Counted from the first letter of the stretch, positions 35,594 to 45,973 are shown. The stretch: 64,000 nucleotides of DNA from G963675935 sp963803125 (GCA_963803125.1 CAWDLR010000005.1:58254-122253); one strand, 5' to 3'. Notes: generated from the letters alone by a model not told the origin. Translations and numbers: made by a program.

Positions 35594-36607
35594 ATGAAGA
35601 TACGACTTGGCTTGATCGGGCTGGGAGAGGTCTGGCAGGTGCGGCATGCTCCCGCTCTGCGTGCCTTGGCCGATCGTTTTGAAGTCAACGTGGTGTGCGA
35701 CCCGGTGCGGCACCGCGCCGAGCAAGCGGCCGCCGAATTCCACGCCGAGGTGGTCGATGGCTACCACGTGCTCGTGCAGCGCGAAGACGTCGATGCGGTG
35801 CTGGTGCTCTCTCCCCAATGGTTCCGTGCGCTGCCGATCCTGGCGGCCTGCGAGTCGGGCAAGGCCGTCTATTGTGCAGTGGGGCTCGATCTTGACGTAG
35901 ACGAGGCCGAGTCAATCCGCCGCCGGGTGGAAGAGGCGGGAATCGCCTTCATGGCCGAATTTCCCAAGCGGCAGGCCCCGGCAACGATTCGGCTGAAGGA
36001 GCTTCTCGCCACGCAGCTTGGCGAGCCCCGTCTGCTGTTCTGTCATCAGCGTTCCGTCCCCGAGCCGTCCGCCGCCCCGGCTGCGGTCGCCGGCGTCCCC
36101 TCGCCGACGTTTCGCCATCTCATCGGCCAGGTGGATTGGTGCCACTACGTCGTCGATCGCGAGCCGACCCTGGTCACCGGGCTGATCCATCGCTGCGACG
36201 ACGGGAAGGTCGAGGATTATCGGATGCTGAGCGTCGATTTCTCGCCGCGCGGCGCCCGGGCACGGGCGCCGTCGCACAGATCAGCAGCGGCCGCTACGTC
36301 CCGCCGAAGTGGCAAGAGGCCATCTCCTATCACCCCCTGGCCGAGCTTCAAGTCTCCTGCGCGGGGGATTGCCTTCATCGATTTGCCGACGACGCTGGTC
36401 TGGTTCGACCAAGCCGGCCGGCACCAGGAATCTCTGGAGAGCGAGCGGCCCATCGGCGAGCGGCTGCTGACGCAGTTTTATCGTTCGGTAACCAGCCTGG
36501 TTCGCCGCAGCCGCGACTTGGAGGACGCTTGCCTGGCCTTGCGCCCGTTCAAGCCGGCCGTCAAAGCCACGAAGAGGGGCGGCGAATCGAACTCTAGCCC
36601 GGATTAA
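35594..36607 (+). CDS. Gfo/Idh/MocA oxidoreductase with compensating frame breaks
   Basis: 337 aa as read. N-terminal Rossmann domain: IRLGLIGLGEVWQVRHAPAL, VVCDPVRHRAEQAAAEF and VDAVLVLSPQWFRALPILAA, then FMAEFPKRQAPATIRLKELL. Between about 36250 and 36360 the frame as read is Arg/Ser-rich nonsense, whereas the next frame gives TGAVAQISSGRYVPPKWQEA and ISYHPLAELQVSC; after that the first frame resumes with GIAFIDLPTTLVWFDQAGRH. So two offsetting single-base changes flank about 110 nt. The family uses NAD(P) to oxidise or reduce sugars and related compounds; the substrate is unknown. Confidence 0.8.
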   Translation: MKIRLGLIGLGEVWQVRHAPALRALADRFEVNVVCDPVRHRAEQAAAEFHAEVVDGYHVLVQREDVDAVLVLSPQWFRALPILAACESGKAVYCAVGLDLDVDEAESIRRRVEEAGIAFMAEFPKRQAPATIRLKELLATQLGEPRLLFCHQRSVPEPSAAPAAVAGVPSPTFRHLIGQVDWCHYVVDREPTLVTGLIHRCDDGKVEDYRMLSVDFSPRGARARAPSHRSAAAATSRRSGKRPSPITPWPSFKSPARGIAFIDLPTTLVWFDQAGRHQESLESERPIGERLLTQFYRSVTSLVRRSRDLEDACLALRPFKPAVKATKRGGESNSSPD

Positions 36608-36630
36608 TCATGGGCCCCGAAAGAAGGCCG

Positions 36631-36664
36631 ACAGTGTGCCACTGCTTGCTTGCAAGCAGTGCCG
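36631..36664. repeat. Mini-palindrome, same family as in mnmE
   Basis: ACAGTGTGCC...CTTGCTTGCAAGCAGTGCCG. 36636-36664 is the exact reverse complement of 981-1009. It lies just after the oxidoreductase gene. Confidence 0.8.
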
Positions 36665-36791
36665 GGCGCAGGTTGGTGCTCCTGGGCCTTGTGGCTCGCG
36701 CCACTACCCCCAAAACAAGAAAGGGCGTGTCCTGCGGTTTACGGCGGCCGATCTTCTGGCCGTGAAGTGAACGATGCCGCGTCATGTTGCG

Positions 36792-37250
36792 TCAAATCGG
36801 CTGATTTGGCGGCCGTAAAGGGAGTTGGTTCTGGGAGAGCGTGTAAACGCTCTCATTGTAGCCCGGATGGCGGCCAGCAGCGAGGACCACAAGAATCTGA
36901 GGCGGTGGGGCAACAGGCCAGCCGCCCCGAAAAATCGCCACGCCCCTGTCGTAAGGGTCCGCGGGCTCCAAAATCAACAGGCCGCGAAGGATCAGATCAT
37001 GCAAGGCCCAGTGAGCAGCCGCCTCGGAATGGCCTCGCATCCGAAGGTACTGAACGAGGTTTTCACCAAGTAGCGGCAAGCTCACCGGGGAGCCTTGCAG
37101 CCCTTGGGCCAAGTCTCGCTCCGCCTCATCAATCCCACGTTCTGGAGCGGGGCAGCCAGGCATAGTGTCTCGCTCAGTCGGCAGTTTCACCGCGCCTATC
37201 GGTGCGAACGGAGAGAGCATCCCCCAACTGCTTTCTTCATATTCAGCCAT
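36792..37250 (-). CDS. Hypothetical protein next to the conflict island
   Basis: A 152-aa protein from the ATG at 37250 (MAEYEESSWGMLSPF), with GGCAGGA upstream; the open frame to 37376 is an extension through GC-rich leader. The central part LPLLGENLVQYLRMRGHSEA and HWALHDLILRGLLILEPADP reads like a winged-helix domain. No TM. It is divergently oriented from the module gene at 37432 across about 180 nt, so it may share its regulatory region. Whether it belongs to the system is unknown. Confidence 0.5.
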   Translation of the reverse strand: MAEYEESSWGMLSPFAPIGAVKLPTERDTMPGCPAPERGIDEAERDLAQGLQGSPVSLPLLGENLVQYLRMRGHSEAAAHWALHDLILRGLLILEPADPYDRGVAIFRGGWPVAPPPQILVVLAAGRHPGYNESVYTLSQNQLPLRPPNQPI

Positions 37251-37378
37251 GATCCTGCCTTTCCGCCGGGCCGAACCGCCGGCAGCGCCGCGCGAAGCAG
37301 GCCAGCGCGGCTGCCGGGGTCTGGGGTAGCCGGCTGGCCGTCCCGAATGGCCCTCGATTATACCGCGCCGCTCCAAGG

Positions 37379-37424
37379 TTTACGAGGCAGTTTCGCCCTG
37401 GTATACTGAGCGCGCCAACAGGAG
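37379..37424 (+). promoter_or_regulatory. Module-cassette promoter A
   Basis: -35 TTTACG (37379-37384), 17-bp spacer, -10 TATACT (37402-37407), then 24 nt to the ATG including AGGAG (37420-37424). The same layout with related sequence precedes the other two module genes. Confidence 0.7.
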
Positions 37425-37431
37425 AATCGCA

Positions 37432-38033
37432 ATGGCCGCTCCGCCTGACCCCCGCGATCTTCCATCGCCGCTGCCGCCGCCGCCTGATCCGCGCGACCGT
37501 CTGCCGCCATATTTAGCGAGTTATTGCCCCGACCCCGCTGTTGTTAGACAGCGGACCCGGCTCTGGGTCGGCAAGGGCGTTTTTCTTCTCTACGATTGGC
37601 TGACGCGATTTGGTAGCGCATGCGCCCGAAACTGGAGGGTGCTTGACGGGACTGGCCGGCTTTTCGTTGCGTGCCTCGGTGTGGTGTCGCTTTGTTGCGC
37701 GTTGCTTGCCGTTGCTGGGTGGTCCCGCAAGCCGGGCGACGATGTTCGTAGCGTCGGCCACAACAGCCGTAACGACTATCCCAAACAGCAGTCGCAGCCC
37801 AACCAATCCGGCAACCCGACGCCGCCTGCCCCATCCGGTATGGATAGCAGCCTCATCCAACTGCGGCTCCAGGCCCTCTACGCGGCCCTTGCTGCCCTGC
37901 CTGCCTCCGTTCCGCTGGCCGATGCGCCTTGCGCGACCAGCAAGAATATAACCTGCGCTACGAAATCTCACAGTTGGAAGCGGCATTGGCGAAAGCGAAG
38001 CAGGCCCCGGCCAAGTCAGGCCAGCAAAAGTGA
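37432..38033 (+). CDS. Module protein A: DPRD module, TM helix, coiled coil (frame break)
   Basis: The N-terminal 75 residues form the module shared with the genes at complement 47937 and 51915: two DPRD motifs, DRLPPYLASYCPDPAVVRQR, then RLWVGKG and RFGSACARNW. A TM helix follows (LFVACLGVVSLCCALLAVAG, about 77-96) and a Gln/Asn/Pro linker. The frame as read continues to 38043 with Arg/Ser-rich sequence, but from about 37930 the next frame reads LRDQQEYNLRYEISQLEAAL to a stop at 38033. That is a good coiled-coil end, so I place a one-base frame break near 37926-37932. It lies 101 nt upstream of the STAND-WD40 gene, same strand, probably co-transcribed. Function unknown; perhaps a membrane adaptor or effector. 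Confidence 0.65.
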
Positions 38034-38134
38034 CGATTCGTAACGGCTCGCGCCGGAGGATATGAACCCATGCCCAAAATGCCAGAGACAGATTTCCGGC
38101 TGCATCCACAAGTGCGCTGAAAAGGACGCCAATC

Positions 38135-41100
38135 ATGGCTATTCTCGCACCGTGCCCCGCCTGTGGGTCGAGCGAAGTGCGTTCTCGGCCGAAGCTGGGT
38201 GACTGGACATGCCTGGATTGCGGACACTGCTGGAGCGAAGGCGCGAGGGGGATGGTCCGAGCAGAGGCGGGCGTGGTCGAACTGCGGGGGCCGGAACTGC
38301 CTGAACTTGAGCAACTCCCTTATCCCGTGGCATTGACCATGCGGCGTCTGGCCGACGCGGTACACTCCGGCGGCGACCCGCTCAAGGCGCTGTTTGCGCT
38401 GAAGGACTGTTTCGAGGCAACGATCAAGTACCTGGGCATCGTGCTGTTGATGGACTATTTCTCTAGCTCCGCTTGCACCCCGGAGCACAGCGAGACGTTG
38501 CTGGAGAGGATGGTGCGTCCGTCGCTGGGGGATTGGGTGAGCACAGTCGTAAGGGACCTCAGCGAGTGGCTCGTCGGAAGCGGAGGAAACCTGGGCCGAC
38601 AAGTGGCTGACTTCTTTGTGCGGCTGCCGCAGGGCCAATCAGCCAAGCCGCAGCCGACTGATCTTTGGAAGAAGTGCAGCCAGTTTGTCGAATACCGCAA
38701 TGATGCCTTGGGGCATGGGGCTACGCGCCGGGATGCTGTTTATCGGAGTGACATGGAACGATGGTCGCCACTCTTGAAGCAATTGCTCTACGCAGTGGCT
38801 AGCCTCCAGGCTTGGCGTCTGCTCTTGGTGAATGACCGTGACCGCTGCCAAGTGTGGATGGGTCCCGAGCCAGCGACAACGACAGAGCCGGGTGACTTCC
38901 GCTCGGAGCAAATCGGCCATTTCGTGCTCCGGGGCTATGTGGCTGGAGAAAGGCCAAGGGGTGGGCCGAACATCCGCGACCTGCACCCGTTCATCTGCTA
39001 CGTGCCGGACGCCCGGCAGCAGCATCGGCTCCACTATTACGACTCGCTCTACCGTTATCAGGAAACCCGCAAGGATGTCCGGGTCTTGGAGTACGATGAA
39101 GGCTTCAAGCAGGTAACGCCAGAACCGGTTGCCGGATTGGAGGCGCGCTTCACGCGGGAGTTGTTGGCCAGGGCTTTTGGCCGGCACCGGAGCCGGATGG
39201 AGGTGATCGAAGGACGTGTGGTCAATTTTGGGGAACTGCTGGCCGCTCACGCCGAGATCGTTGGCCGGAAGTTCGCCATCGAGCATGTGAAGCGATTCAT
39301 TGAAGAGCATGACCGGGGGCTGCTGCTCATTGAGGCTGGGCCGGGCAAAGGAAAGACGGCGTTGTTGTGCCACTTAATCGAAAACGAGTTTGGCCACTAC
39401 AGCCCGCCGCCGGCCTATTTCTTCTATCGCCGCACGGCGGGCATCACCGATCCCGATGTGTGTGTGAAAAGCCTTTACGCCTCGCTCCTGGAGGCACACG
39501 GCATCGAAGAATCGGAGGAGTCTCAGCGTCAGAACTCGCCCGAGGCGGTGTACCACAAGCTGGTGAACTTGCTCAGCCAGTCGATTGCCCCGCGTCTCGC
39601 GCCGAGCCGACCGCAATTGATCTTCATAGATGCACTGGACGAAGCGGAAGCGACTCCCAGCGGAGCGACCGCGTATCAGCGAATCCCGGAGAACCTGCCG
39701 GCGAGCGTGTACGTGATCGCCACTGCGCGCCAGGTGCGGGATAAAGCCTTTCTGGCCCGCCGGTCGCACTTGGAGTGCTACGACCTGGACTCGCCTGACT
39801 TGCTGCAAGAGAACCTGCGCGACGGCGTAGAGTTCGTCGAGCGGGAACTGGCCGCCAGTAAACTGCCCTCCGAGACGCTTGGGGAAATTGCCCGAGTGGG
39901 GCGGGGCAATTTTCTGGTGCTCAAGCACATGTGCGGGCATGTGCGGAGCCGCCTGAATCCAGATGAGGTGGGCACCTACTTGAGTCGGCTGGCCACCGCC
40001 CCCGCTGCCGACCAGTTGGGCTTCATATATGAAGAGTTTTGGGGCCGGATGACCCATCGGGCAACCCTGGACGAGCGGCAATGCCTGGGCGACGTGGCTG
40101 GGCTGCTCACGGCGGCACGGACAGCCGTTCCGGCGGAGTTGATCTGCCACGCGCTGTACTTGCGGGCTGGCACGTGGGACCTCGCGTTGCGTCGGCTCAT
40201 CGAGTACCTTACGGTCACGCCCTACGCCGAGGAGCAGGCGAGCGAGACCGTCTATCGAATCTACCACGAGTCGTTTGCCGATTTCTTGCGACACAAGCTG
40301 GCAACCGACCGGGACCGCTACGAGCATTTGTTGGCCGAATACTGCCTGCGATGGGCGGAGTTGCCCGCCGGTTACGCACGGCTATATGCGCTGCGATTTG
40401 GTCCCGCTCACCTAATGGCCACCAAGCAATGGGACGCCGTGGAGACGCTCCTCACCAACCTGGATTTCTTAGAAGCCAAGACCGAGGCCGGGTTGGTTTT
40501 CGAGTTGGCCGGGGATTTCCAGGCGGCCATCCGCGTGCTGCCCGAAGAGCGCCCGCGACGGCGGACTTTCAGGTTACTGGAAGAGGCACTGCGACGGGAC
40601 ATCCACTTCATCGACCACCATGCCAGGGATTATCCGCAAGGGCTGTTTCAGTGCCTTTGGAATACCTGCTGGTGGTACGATTGCGAGGAAGCAGCCGCCC
40701 ATTACGTCGAGCCCGATTGGGGATGGAACCCGCAGAATGCCCCCTGGACACAACCGGCGGACCAGAAGATTTGCCGCCTAATGGAGCGCTGGCGTGACCG
40801 TAAGGCGCACGACTGCCCTGGACTGCCTTGGGTCCGCGCGCACCGTCCGCCAACCGTTCAGCTTGGAAGGGCTCAGCAGGCCGTCTTCAGCGGACATGAA
40901 TCGGCTGTCAATTGCGTCACCTACAGCCCAGGCGGACGGCGGATCGTCAGCGGTTCCGATGATGGAACGATCCGTGTCTGGGACCCTGAAAACGGCGCTG
41001 AGCTTTCCATCCTGCATGGGCATGAGGGGGCTGTCACGAGCGTCGTGTACAGCCCTGATGGGCAGCGGATAGCAAGCGCTGATTGCCGTGCGAGTCGGCT

Positions 41101-42304
41101 GTGGGATGCCGAAACCGCTGCCGAGTTGGCAGTTCTGCGGGGCTACGCTTGCGTTGCATTCAGCCCGAACGGACAGTGGCTTGCCGGCACGTCTGAGGAC
41201 GGTGTGATTGGTTTCTGGGATGGCGAAGCCGATTCCGCGGTCCTCGTGTTGCCCGAAGGTAAGGCTGCCGTGATCGCGTTCAGCCCTGATGGCTCGGAGA
41301 TTGTAGGTGGGTCTGGGAAGGGATCAATTCGGGTTTGGAGCCTCAAGAGCGCCGATAAGGTTGCCGGCTTTCGCGCGTGCGAAGGTGCTATCAGGAGCAT
41401 CGCGTATAGCCCCGATGGCCAGAGGATTGCCATTGGCACTACGGGAGGTGTTCGCCTGTTGACGGGCGAAAGATGCAACGAAAGAGGCATTGGGGCAGAT
41501 TACCTGGGTATTTTGCAGGATCAGCGAGTGGGAGGAGAAACTCGTGTCAATGGCGTCGCATACAGGCCCGATGGCCGGCGAATCGTCAGCGGCTCTGAGG
41601 ACGGCGCGATCCGTGAATGGGACGCCGAAACCGGAGCCCTGTTGGCCGTTTTGCGCGGACATTCGGATAGCGTGAGGAGCGTCGCGTACAGCCCGGACGG
41701 CCGGCGAATCGTCAGCGGCTCTGAAGACACGACGGTTCGCGTGTGGGACACGGAGGGCGCGGCCGAGGCGACCGTCCTGCGCGGAGATGAGGGCAGCATT
41801 ACAAGCGTGGCGTACAGCCCGGATGGGCAGCGGATCGCGGTCGCCAACTCATGGAGCCTCCAGCAATACACGGCGCGCGTGTTCAGCGTTGAAAGCGGCA
41901 CCGAGGTCGCCGTCCTCAGTGCGTATGGAGACGCGGTGAGGAGCATCGAGTTTACCCCAGACGGCCGGCGGATTGTTGGCGGCTCTGAAGAGGGCAAGGT
42001 TCACGTATGGGACGCCCAGACCTACAAAAGGCTTGAGGGTGCCCAAGGCGGCGGCGACGTTAAGCCGATTGCCACAGGCGTATCTATTAAGCTCCCGCTG
42101 CGGGCAACTGCGCGGGTCCATGAAACCGTCATCGAGCAGGCCAAAGACGGGAAGCCGCTCGCGTGGTTCCCAATGCCTGTCTCGCACATCGCCACGCACC
42201 CTTCCGGCCACATCTGGGCTGGCGCGGTCGCCAACCATCTCTGTCTCATCAGCGTCGAGGGGATTGGGAAGCCTGCGGGCCAAGAAGGGATCAAGAAGCC
42301 CTAA
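38135..42304 (+). CDS. Zinc-ribbon STAND NTPase with WD40 repeats
   Basis: A 1389-aa protein. Residues 7-29 form a zinc ribbon (CPACG...CLDCG). Residues about 30-240 are helical and unrecognised; about 340-700 form a STAND/NACHT-like NTPase with Walker A GPGKGKT (about 402-408), Walker B LIFIDALDEAE (about 494-504) and a winged-helix region ending VYRIYHESFADFLRHKLA. A helical linker runs to about 900. From 913 to about 1300 there are about eight WD40 blades with units such as SVAYSPDGRRIVSGSEDTTVRVWD. Such proteins sense a ligand through the repeats, then use nucleotide exchange to oligomerise and trigger an N-terminal or associated effector; many serve in antiviral defence. Its neighbours suggest a multi-gene conflict system. 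Confidence 0.88.
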   Translation: MAILAPCPACGSSEVRSRPKLGDWTCLDCGHCWSEGARGMVRAEAGVVELRGPELPELEQLPYPVALTMRRLADAVHSGGDPLKALFALKDCFEATIKYLGIVLLMDYFSSSACTPEHSETLLERMVRPSLGDWVSTVVRDLSEWLVGSGGNLGRQVADFFVRLPQGQSAKPQPTDLWKKCSQFVEYRNDALGHGATRRDAVYRSDMERWSPLLKQLLYAVASLQAWRLLLVNDRDRCQVWMGPEPATTTEPGDFRSEQIGHFVLRGYVAGERPRGGPNIRDLHPFICYVPDARQQHRLHYYDSLYRYQETRKDVRVLEYDEGFKQVTPEPVAGLEARFTRELLARAFGRHRSRMEVIEGRVVNFGELLAAHAEIVGRKFAIEHVKRFIEEHDRGLLLIEAGPGKGKTALLCHLIENEFGHYSPPPAYFFYRRTAGITDPDVCVKSLYASLLEAHGIEESEESQRQNSPEAVYHKLVNLLSQSIAPRLAPSRPQLIFIDALDEAEATPSGATAYQRIPENLPASVYVIATARQVRDKAFLARRSHLECYDLDSPDLLQENLRDGVEFVERELAASKLPSETLGEIARVGRGNFLVLKHMCGHVRSRLNPDEVGTYLSRLATAPAADQLGFIYEEFWGRMTHRATLDERQCLGDVAGLLTAARTAVPAELICHALYLRAGTWDLALRRLIEYLTVTPYAEEQASETVYRIYHESFADFLRHKLATDRDRYEHLLAEYCLRWAELPAGYARLYALRFGPAHLMATKQWDAVETLLTNLDFLEAKTEAGLVFELAGDFQAAIRVLPEERPRRRTFRLLEEALRRDIHFIDHHARDYPQGLFQCLWNTCWWYDCEEAAAHYVEPDWGWNPQNAPWTQPADQKICRLMERWRDRKAHDCPGLPWVRAHRPPTVQLGRAQQAVFSGHESAVNCVTYSPGGRRIVSGSDDGTIRVWDPENGAELSILHGHEGAVTSVVYSPDGQRIASADCRASRLWDAETAAELAVLRGYACVAFSPNGQWLAGTSEDGVIGFWDGEADSAVLVLPEGKAAVIAFSPDGSEIVGGSGKGSIRVWSLKSADKVAGFRACEGAIRSIAYSPDGQRIAIGTTGGVRLLTGERCNERGIGADYLGILQDQRVGGETRVNGVAYRPDGRRIVSGSEDGAIREWDAETGALLAVLRGHSDSVRSVAYSPDGRRIVSGSEDTTVRVWDTEGAAEATVLRGDEGSITSVAYSPDGQRIAVANSWSLQQYTARVFSVESGTEVAVLSAYGDAVRSIEFTPDGRRIVGGSEEGKVHVWDAQTYKRLEGAQGGGDVKPIATGVSIKLPLRATARVHETVIEQAKDGKPLAWFPMPVSHIATHPSGHIWAGAVANHLCLISVEGIGKPAGQEGIKKP

Positions 42305-42494
42305 GAGCTTGGTCCTGCCCTGCCTCTCTGTGGGCAAACGGCCGGCGCGACCCGCAGCCCGCTTGTGGTCGTTTCGCCGGCCCATCGCCAGAACGCTGCA
42401 TTCCCTGGCTTTCCCGCGAGGCTCATAGATGATCGGCACGGCAAATCGCCTTCGCTGATGGCGCAGGGGAGCGAGCCCCACCAATCGTCCCGGC

Positions 42495-43817
42495 CTATCC
42501 CCCGCCCCAGGGAACTCGTTCAACCATTCCTTCCCAGCGATTTGGGGTCAAAATGTTGGCGTACATCCCGTCATGCCCACAAAGTCGAAGAAGGACCAAA
42601 GTGATGTACCATAATGACAACCGGTGGGCTTCCTCGTCGCGCTCCACTGAAACCGGCACCTTGCTATCCGGGTGGACGAGCGAATTGCGGATGTCGGTTG
42701 TAGCGTGCGCACCGTCATCCCATTTTTTCCCCGGTCGCCCGCGCAGAACCCGCAACTCGGAAGGGACTTCCTTGGGAATGCCCAAGCAGGATAACAGCAT
42801 GCGCAGCTTGTCGGAAGCGATGAGTCCTCCGCGCGGCTTGAACGCATCTTGCGAGACGACCCTGCGGTCGTGAACACAGTAGGTCCAAGCCAATAGCTCC
42901 AGGGCCGTCTGCGCAAGAATTATGCCGGTATCGACGCCAAAGGCGTTGTTTGCTTCCAAGTACCAGTAAACCGCACTGCACAGGGGCTGATGCCAAACGT
43001 CGTTTCGCCAGAGCGACATGAATCCCGGAAAAACCTGTGAGAACAGTTCCGCGTGTTGCAGGTCAAACCACGACAACAGGGCGTTCCATGAGCCGCTGGC
43101 GGTCGCACACATTCCCCACTGCCCAAAGACCCGATTCCCATTTCCGTCAAACCCCACTGGCAGCGCAACGCCGGCCCAACGTCCCAGGACGAACGAGAGG
43201 CAATAGCGCAGGCAGGCCAGTAAATCATCCAGTTGCTCGCTGTTAAACGCTGTCCCATCCTCCCGCACAACCCGGCCCATGTGCGTGATGACGTAGCCGC
43301 CCTGGGCCCTCAATTTGCGTTCCAATTCATCGGTCCGGTCCGTGGCCTCGATGGTGACAATCCAACCATCCGCCTCTAGCACAACGCGGTGCTCGGGGCC
43401 GATAAATGGCGCGAAGTTGAACAGATGAAACGTTGCGGCCAAGATGGTGGCTGCTGGGGACGCCACCGTGACGGGTGATCGTCTCGGCGAAAAGACAATT
43501 CCCGCATGTTCGCCGCCGGAAGGGGCGTAGTAGGCGTCAAAACTGGCCCCGGTATCCGCCAGCGTCAGCCTTATGTTGGGACCTGGGGCATAAAACAGCG
43601 TTGCAGCGAGGCACGAGTCATCCTCATTGGGGGCGATCTCGAACAGAAGCCTGTCGTTGGGCAAGAACCTCATTACGGCCTTGGCCGTCTTCCGGCACAC
43701 CTTACCCTGATGCTCGAATTGGACAGCGACTTGTTCAAGCTCGATCGGTTCGTCGGGCGCTTTCTGCGAATAAATCGGCTCAATACGCGGTTTGCGGGAT
43801 TTGCTTCCGCCGGCCAT
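42495..43817 (-). CDS. HEPN-like protein, candidate RNase
   Basis: A 440-aa protein from the ATG at 43817 (MAGGSKSRKPRIEPIYSQK), with GAGGGA upstream. The N-terminal 150 residues have beta segments (VCRKTAKAVMRFLPNDRLLF, AGIVFSPRRSPVTV). The C-terminal third is helical: GIILAQTALELLAWTYCVHD, LIASDKLRMLLSCLGIP, then TTDIRNSLVHPDSKVPV. The R-N-S-L-V-H string is the RX4H motif of HEPN ribonucleases, and the order resembles ApeA-like HEPN proteins, but the overall match is not certain. It is convergent with the STAND-WD40 gene and downstream of the ATPase operon on the same strand. A toxic RNase effector is the leading guess. Confidence 0.6.
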   Translation of the reverse strand: MAGGSKSRKPRIEPIYSQKAPDEPIELEQVAVQFEHQGKVCRKTAKAVMRFLPNDRLLFEIAPNEDDSCLAATLFYAPGPNIRLTLADTGASFDAYYAPSGGEHAGIVFSPRRSPVTVASPAATILAATFHLFNFAPFIGPEHRVVLEADGWIVTIEATDRTDELERKLRAQGGYVITHMGRVVREDGTAFNSEQLDDLLACLRYCLSFVLGRWAGVALPVGFDGNGNRVFGQWGMCATASGSWNALLSWFDLQHAELFSQVFPGFMSLWRNDVWHQPLCSAVYWYLEANNAFGVDTGIILAQTALELLAWTYCVHDRRVVSQDAFKPRGGLIASDKLRMLLSCLGIPKEVPSELRVLRGRPGKKWDDGAHATTDIRNSLVHPDSKVPVSVERDEEAHRLSLWYITLVLLRLCGHDGMYANILTPNRWEGMVERVPWGGG

Positions 43818-44054
43818 CGCTTTGTCCCTCGGCTCGGGAGAGTGGGGTCCGAATCGCAAGTATAGCAGAAGGGGTCGGGCTCCCGCCAGCCGGCCGCCCG
43901 GATGATTGGCGTCCCGATCGCTTGCGCGGCAGCCGGGCCCACACCGCCGCGTGGCGCTATTCTGGGCAGGACATGGCGCGCAGCGGCCTGTTGGCCACGT
44001 ACCTCAGCACCGGTTTTCTTAGCTCGGGTTGGGTTTGGCCGAGGAGGGGCTGCG

Positions 44055-45973
44055 CTACGCGGCCCCATACTCATTGGCGAGTTCTTGGGCCCGGTCGAAG
44101 AAATCGTCACTCAACTCCATGCTCAACTCGACACCTTGAACGTGAATTCCGCTGATCGCAAATTGGATGTTGAACCGCAGACCCTCCACTTCGATGGCAG
44201 CCTGGGGCTCAAGCGGAAAGGTTTCCGGCTCCAGCAACTCGGCGAGCAGCTTTACGAGCCCTGCGGCGTATGTCCCCCGTTGGCTGCCACTCAGCGTTGA
44301 GAGAATCCCGAGGATTTCTTTGACTCCCTGCGCACGCCGGCGACAATTCGGCTCGATGAGCGCGAGGGTTTCGACCTCTGGCAGAAAGGCCCCGAGATCA
44401 CCCTGGCCGACATGATAGATCGCCGATCGTATGAGACCGCTTAGCCGCACGTCCGCATACTTGGCCAACAGGTCCAGATCATCAGCGTCGCGGAAGGCTT
44501 TGAGATACTCTGCCTGCTGGTCGGGCGTCAGGTTCTCCGCACGATAGCTGAACCGCGGATAGGGCGCGAGCCGGGCGACTTCGCCAGAGGGCGTGAGGCG
44601 TGCATCTATCGGGAGGCTGGCAATAAAAGCCGTGGCTTTAAGCTGAGCTTGCTGGATTTGTCGCTGCGCCTCTCTCTCGCTTCTTCCGCGGTCGAGACGG
44701 GCGAGAGCCGCCCGGTATCTTTTCTCGTCAATCGCTCCAAGCCTGCGCGCGTTCTCGACTTGTCTTGCGTGGTTCAGGAGGAACCGTGGCTTGCGCGTGC
44801 CAGCGACGCATTCCTCAGCTTTGCGAACGAGCCCGTCGAAGTTAAGGCCGCGCGCCTGAGCAACACACAGGGCCTCCTGCGCCACCACGAGCGACTTAGC
44901 CGCGCTGTCCGCGCGCCGGCGGCGCAAAGCCGCTCAGTCAGTTTGCACGCAGGCTCCAAGAGGCCAATGATGCGCTCGCCCTCCCGCTCAAGGCACGTAG
45001 CCTTATCGGACGCCAGGTCCTCCAAATACCCCTTGGCTTCGTCCAACGCCCAATCGTCAAGCGCGATTGCAAACAGCAATCGCCGAACGGCCCAACGGTA
45101 GGTTGTGGCAACTGCGAAGAGACCCTGGCCACCTGCCGTCGCGGCCCCAGCCTGCGCTTCTCGGGCAGCCCGCGAAACGAGGTCGTCGAGGGACGCGCGC
45201 CCATCGCCATCCGCCAGCGAGAGGAGCCCGACAAGAGCGCACGCGAGTTGGTCGTGGAAATCGCGCTGTCTGTCAACGCCCGAAAGCGATTGGTAGTAAG
45301 CCTCGCATTCACGCGCCCTGAAGAATGCGGACGCCACCTCGTCGTTGGCGCGGCTCAGAGGCACTGCGGTGGCGTTGCCCGAACGCCCGGCGGCGGATAC
45401 GTGAGGGCGTTCCCCACCTGACGCCCCGTTCGGTAACGGATCGCCGCTGGCCCCAGCCACGCGATCGGCATGAACACGCGCGCCGCCTTCGGTTATCGGC
45501 AAGAAGCCGCCTACCTCGCGCACCGCTGGTCGCGCGGCGCGGAGGTTCCTATCGCATTCCTCCCCGCTCGGCGACCGAGGTTTAAGGCGGACGAGGAATA
45601 GCTTCACGATCTCCAACGTCGTGCCGTCCTGATGCTTGTGTCCCGGCCCTAAATCATGTACGCCGGTGACTTTGCAGGCGTCGCCCACTTCCCACGGATG
45701 ACCGGAGAAGGCGACGGTGATCGCTCAGCTCGATCTCCTCCGCCAACGCCAACTGCGCCGGTCAACCCAGATATGAAAGCTCAGGGGGCACACAACCTCC
45801 TGGGTCTCTTCATTGGGCTGGCCCCCCGTCGTTATGATCCACACCTGGGGGAGCGCGTTGGATCGGCTGCCACCTGTGTAGAGCCGATCCGGCGGAATCA
45901 AGTTTGCCAAGGCTGCGGTGTTCTTCCAAGTCTCGGCGATGGAAAGAAGCAGGCTCCGTTTTAGGTCGCTCAT
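44055..45973 (-). CDS. Hypothetical conflict-island protein, coupled start, several frame breaks
   Basis: The start is clear: the ATG at 45973 has GAGGAGTGA upstream and overlaps the stop of the ATPase gene (ATGA). The first frame gives MSDLKRSLLLSIAETWKNTA...VCPLSFHIWV, then breaks near 45749-45766. A short frame AQLALAEEIELS leads to another break near 45718-45728, after which ITVAFSGHPWEVGDACKVTG runs on in a long frame to about 44925. A third break there leads to SLVVAQEALCVAQARGLNFD and the C-terminus RAQELANEYGAA at 44055. Joined length about 635 aa. The N-terminal part faintly recalls DUF3168 tail-completion-like folds; the rest is Ala/Leu/Glu-rich helix. It could also be two genes. 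Confidence 0.5.

Noticed and set aside
41900..42523. Complement frame downstream of the STAND-WD40 gene
   Set aside because: Antisense of the WD40 coding DNA; composition and lack of ribosome site argue against it.
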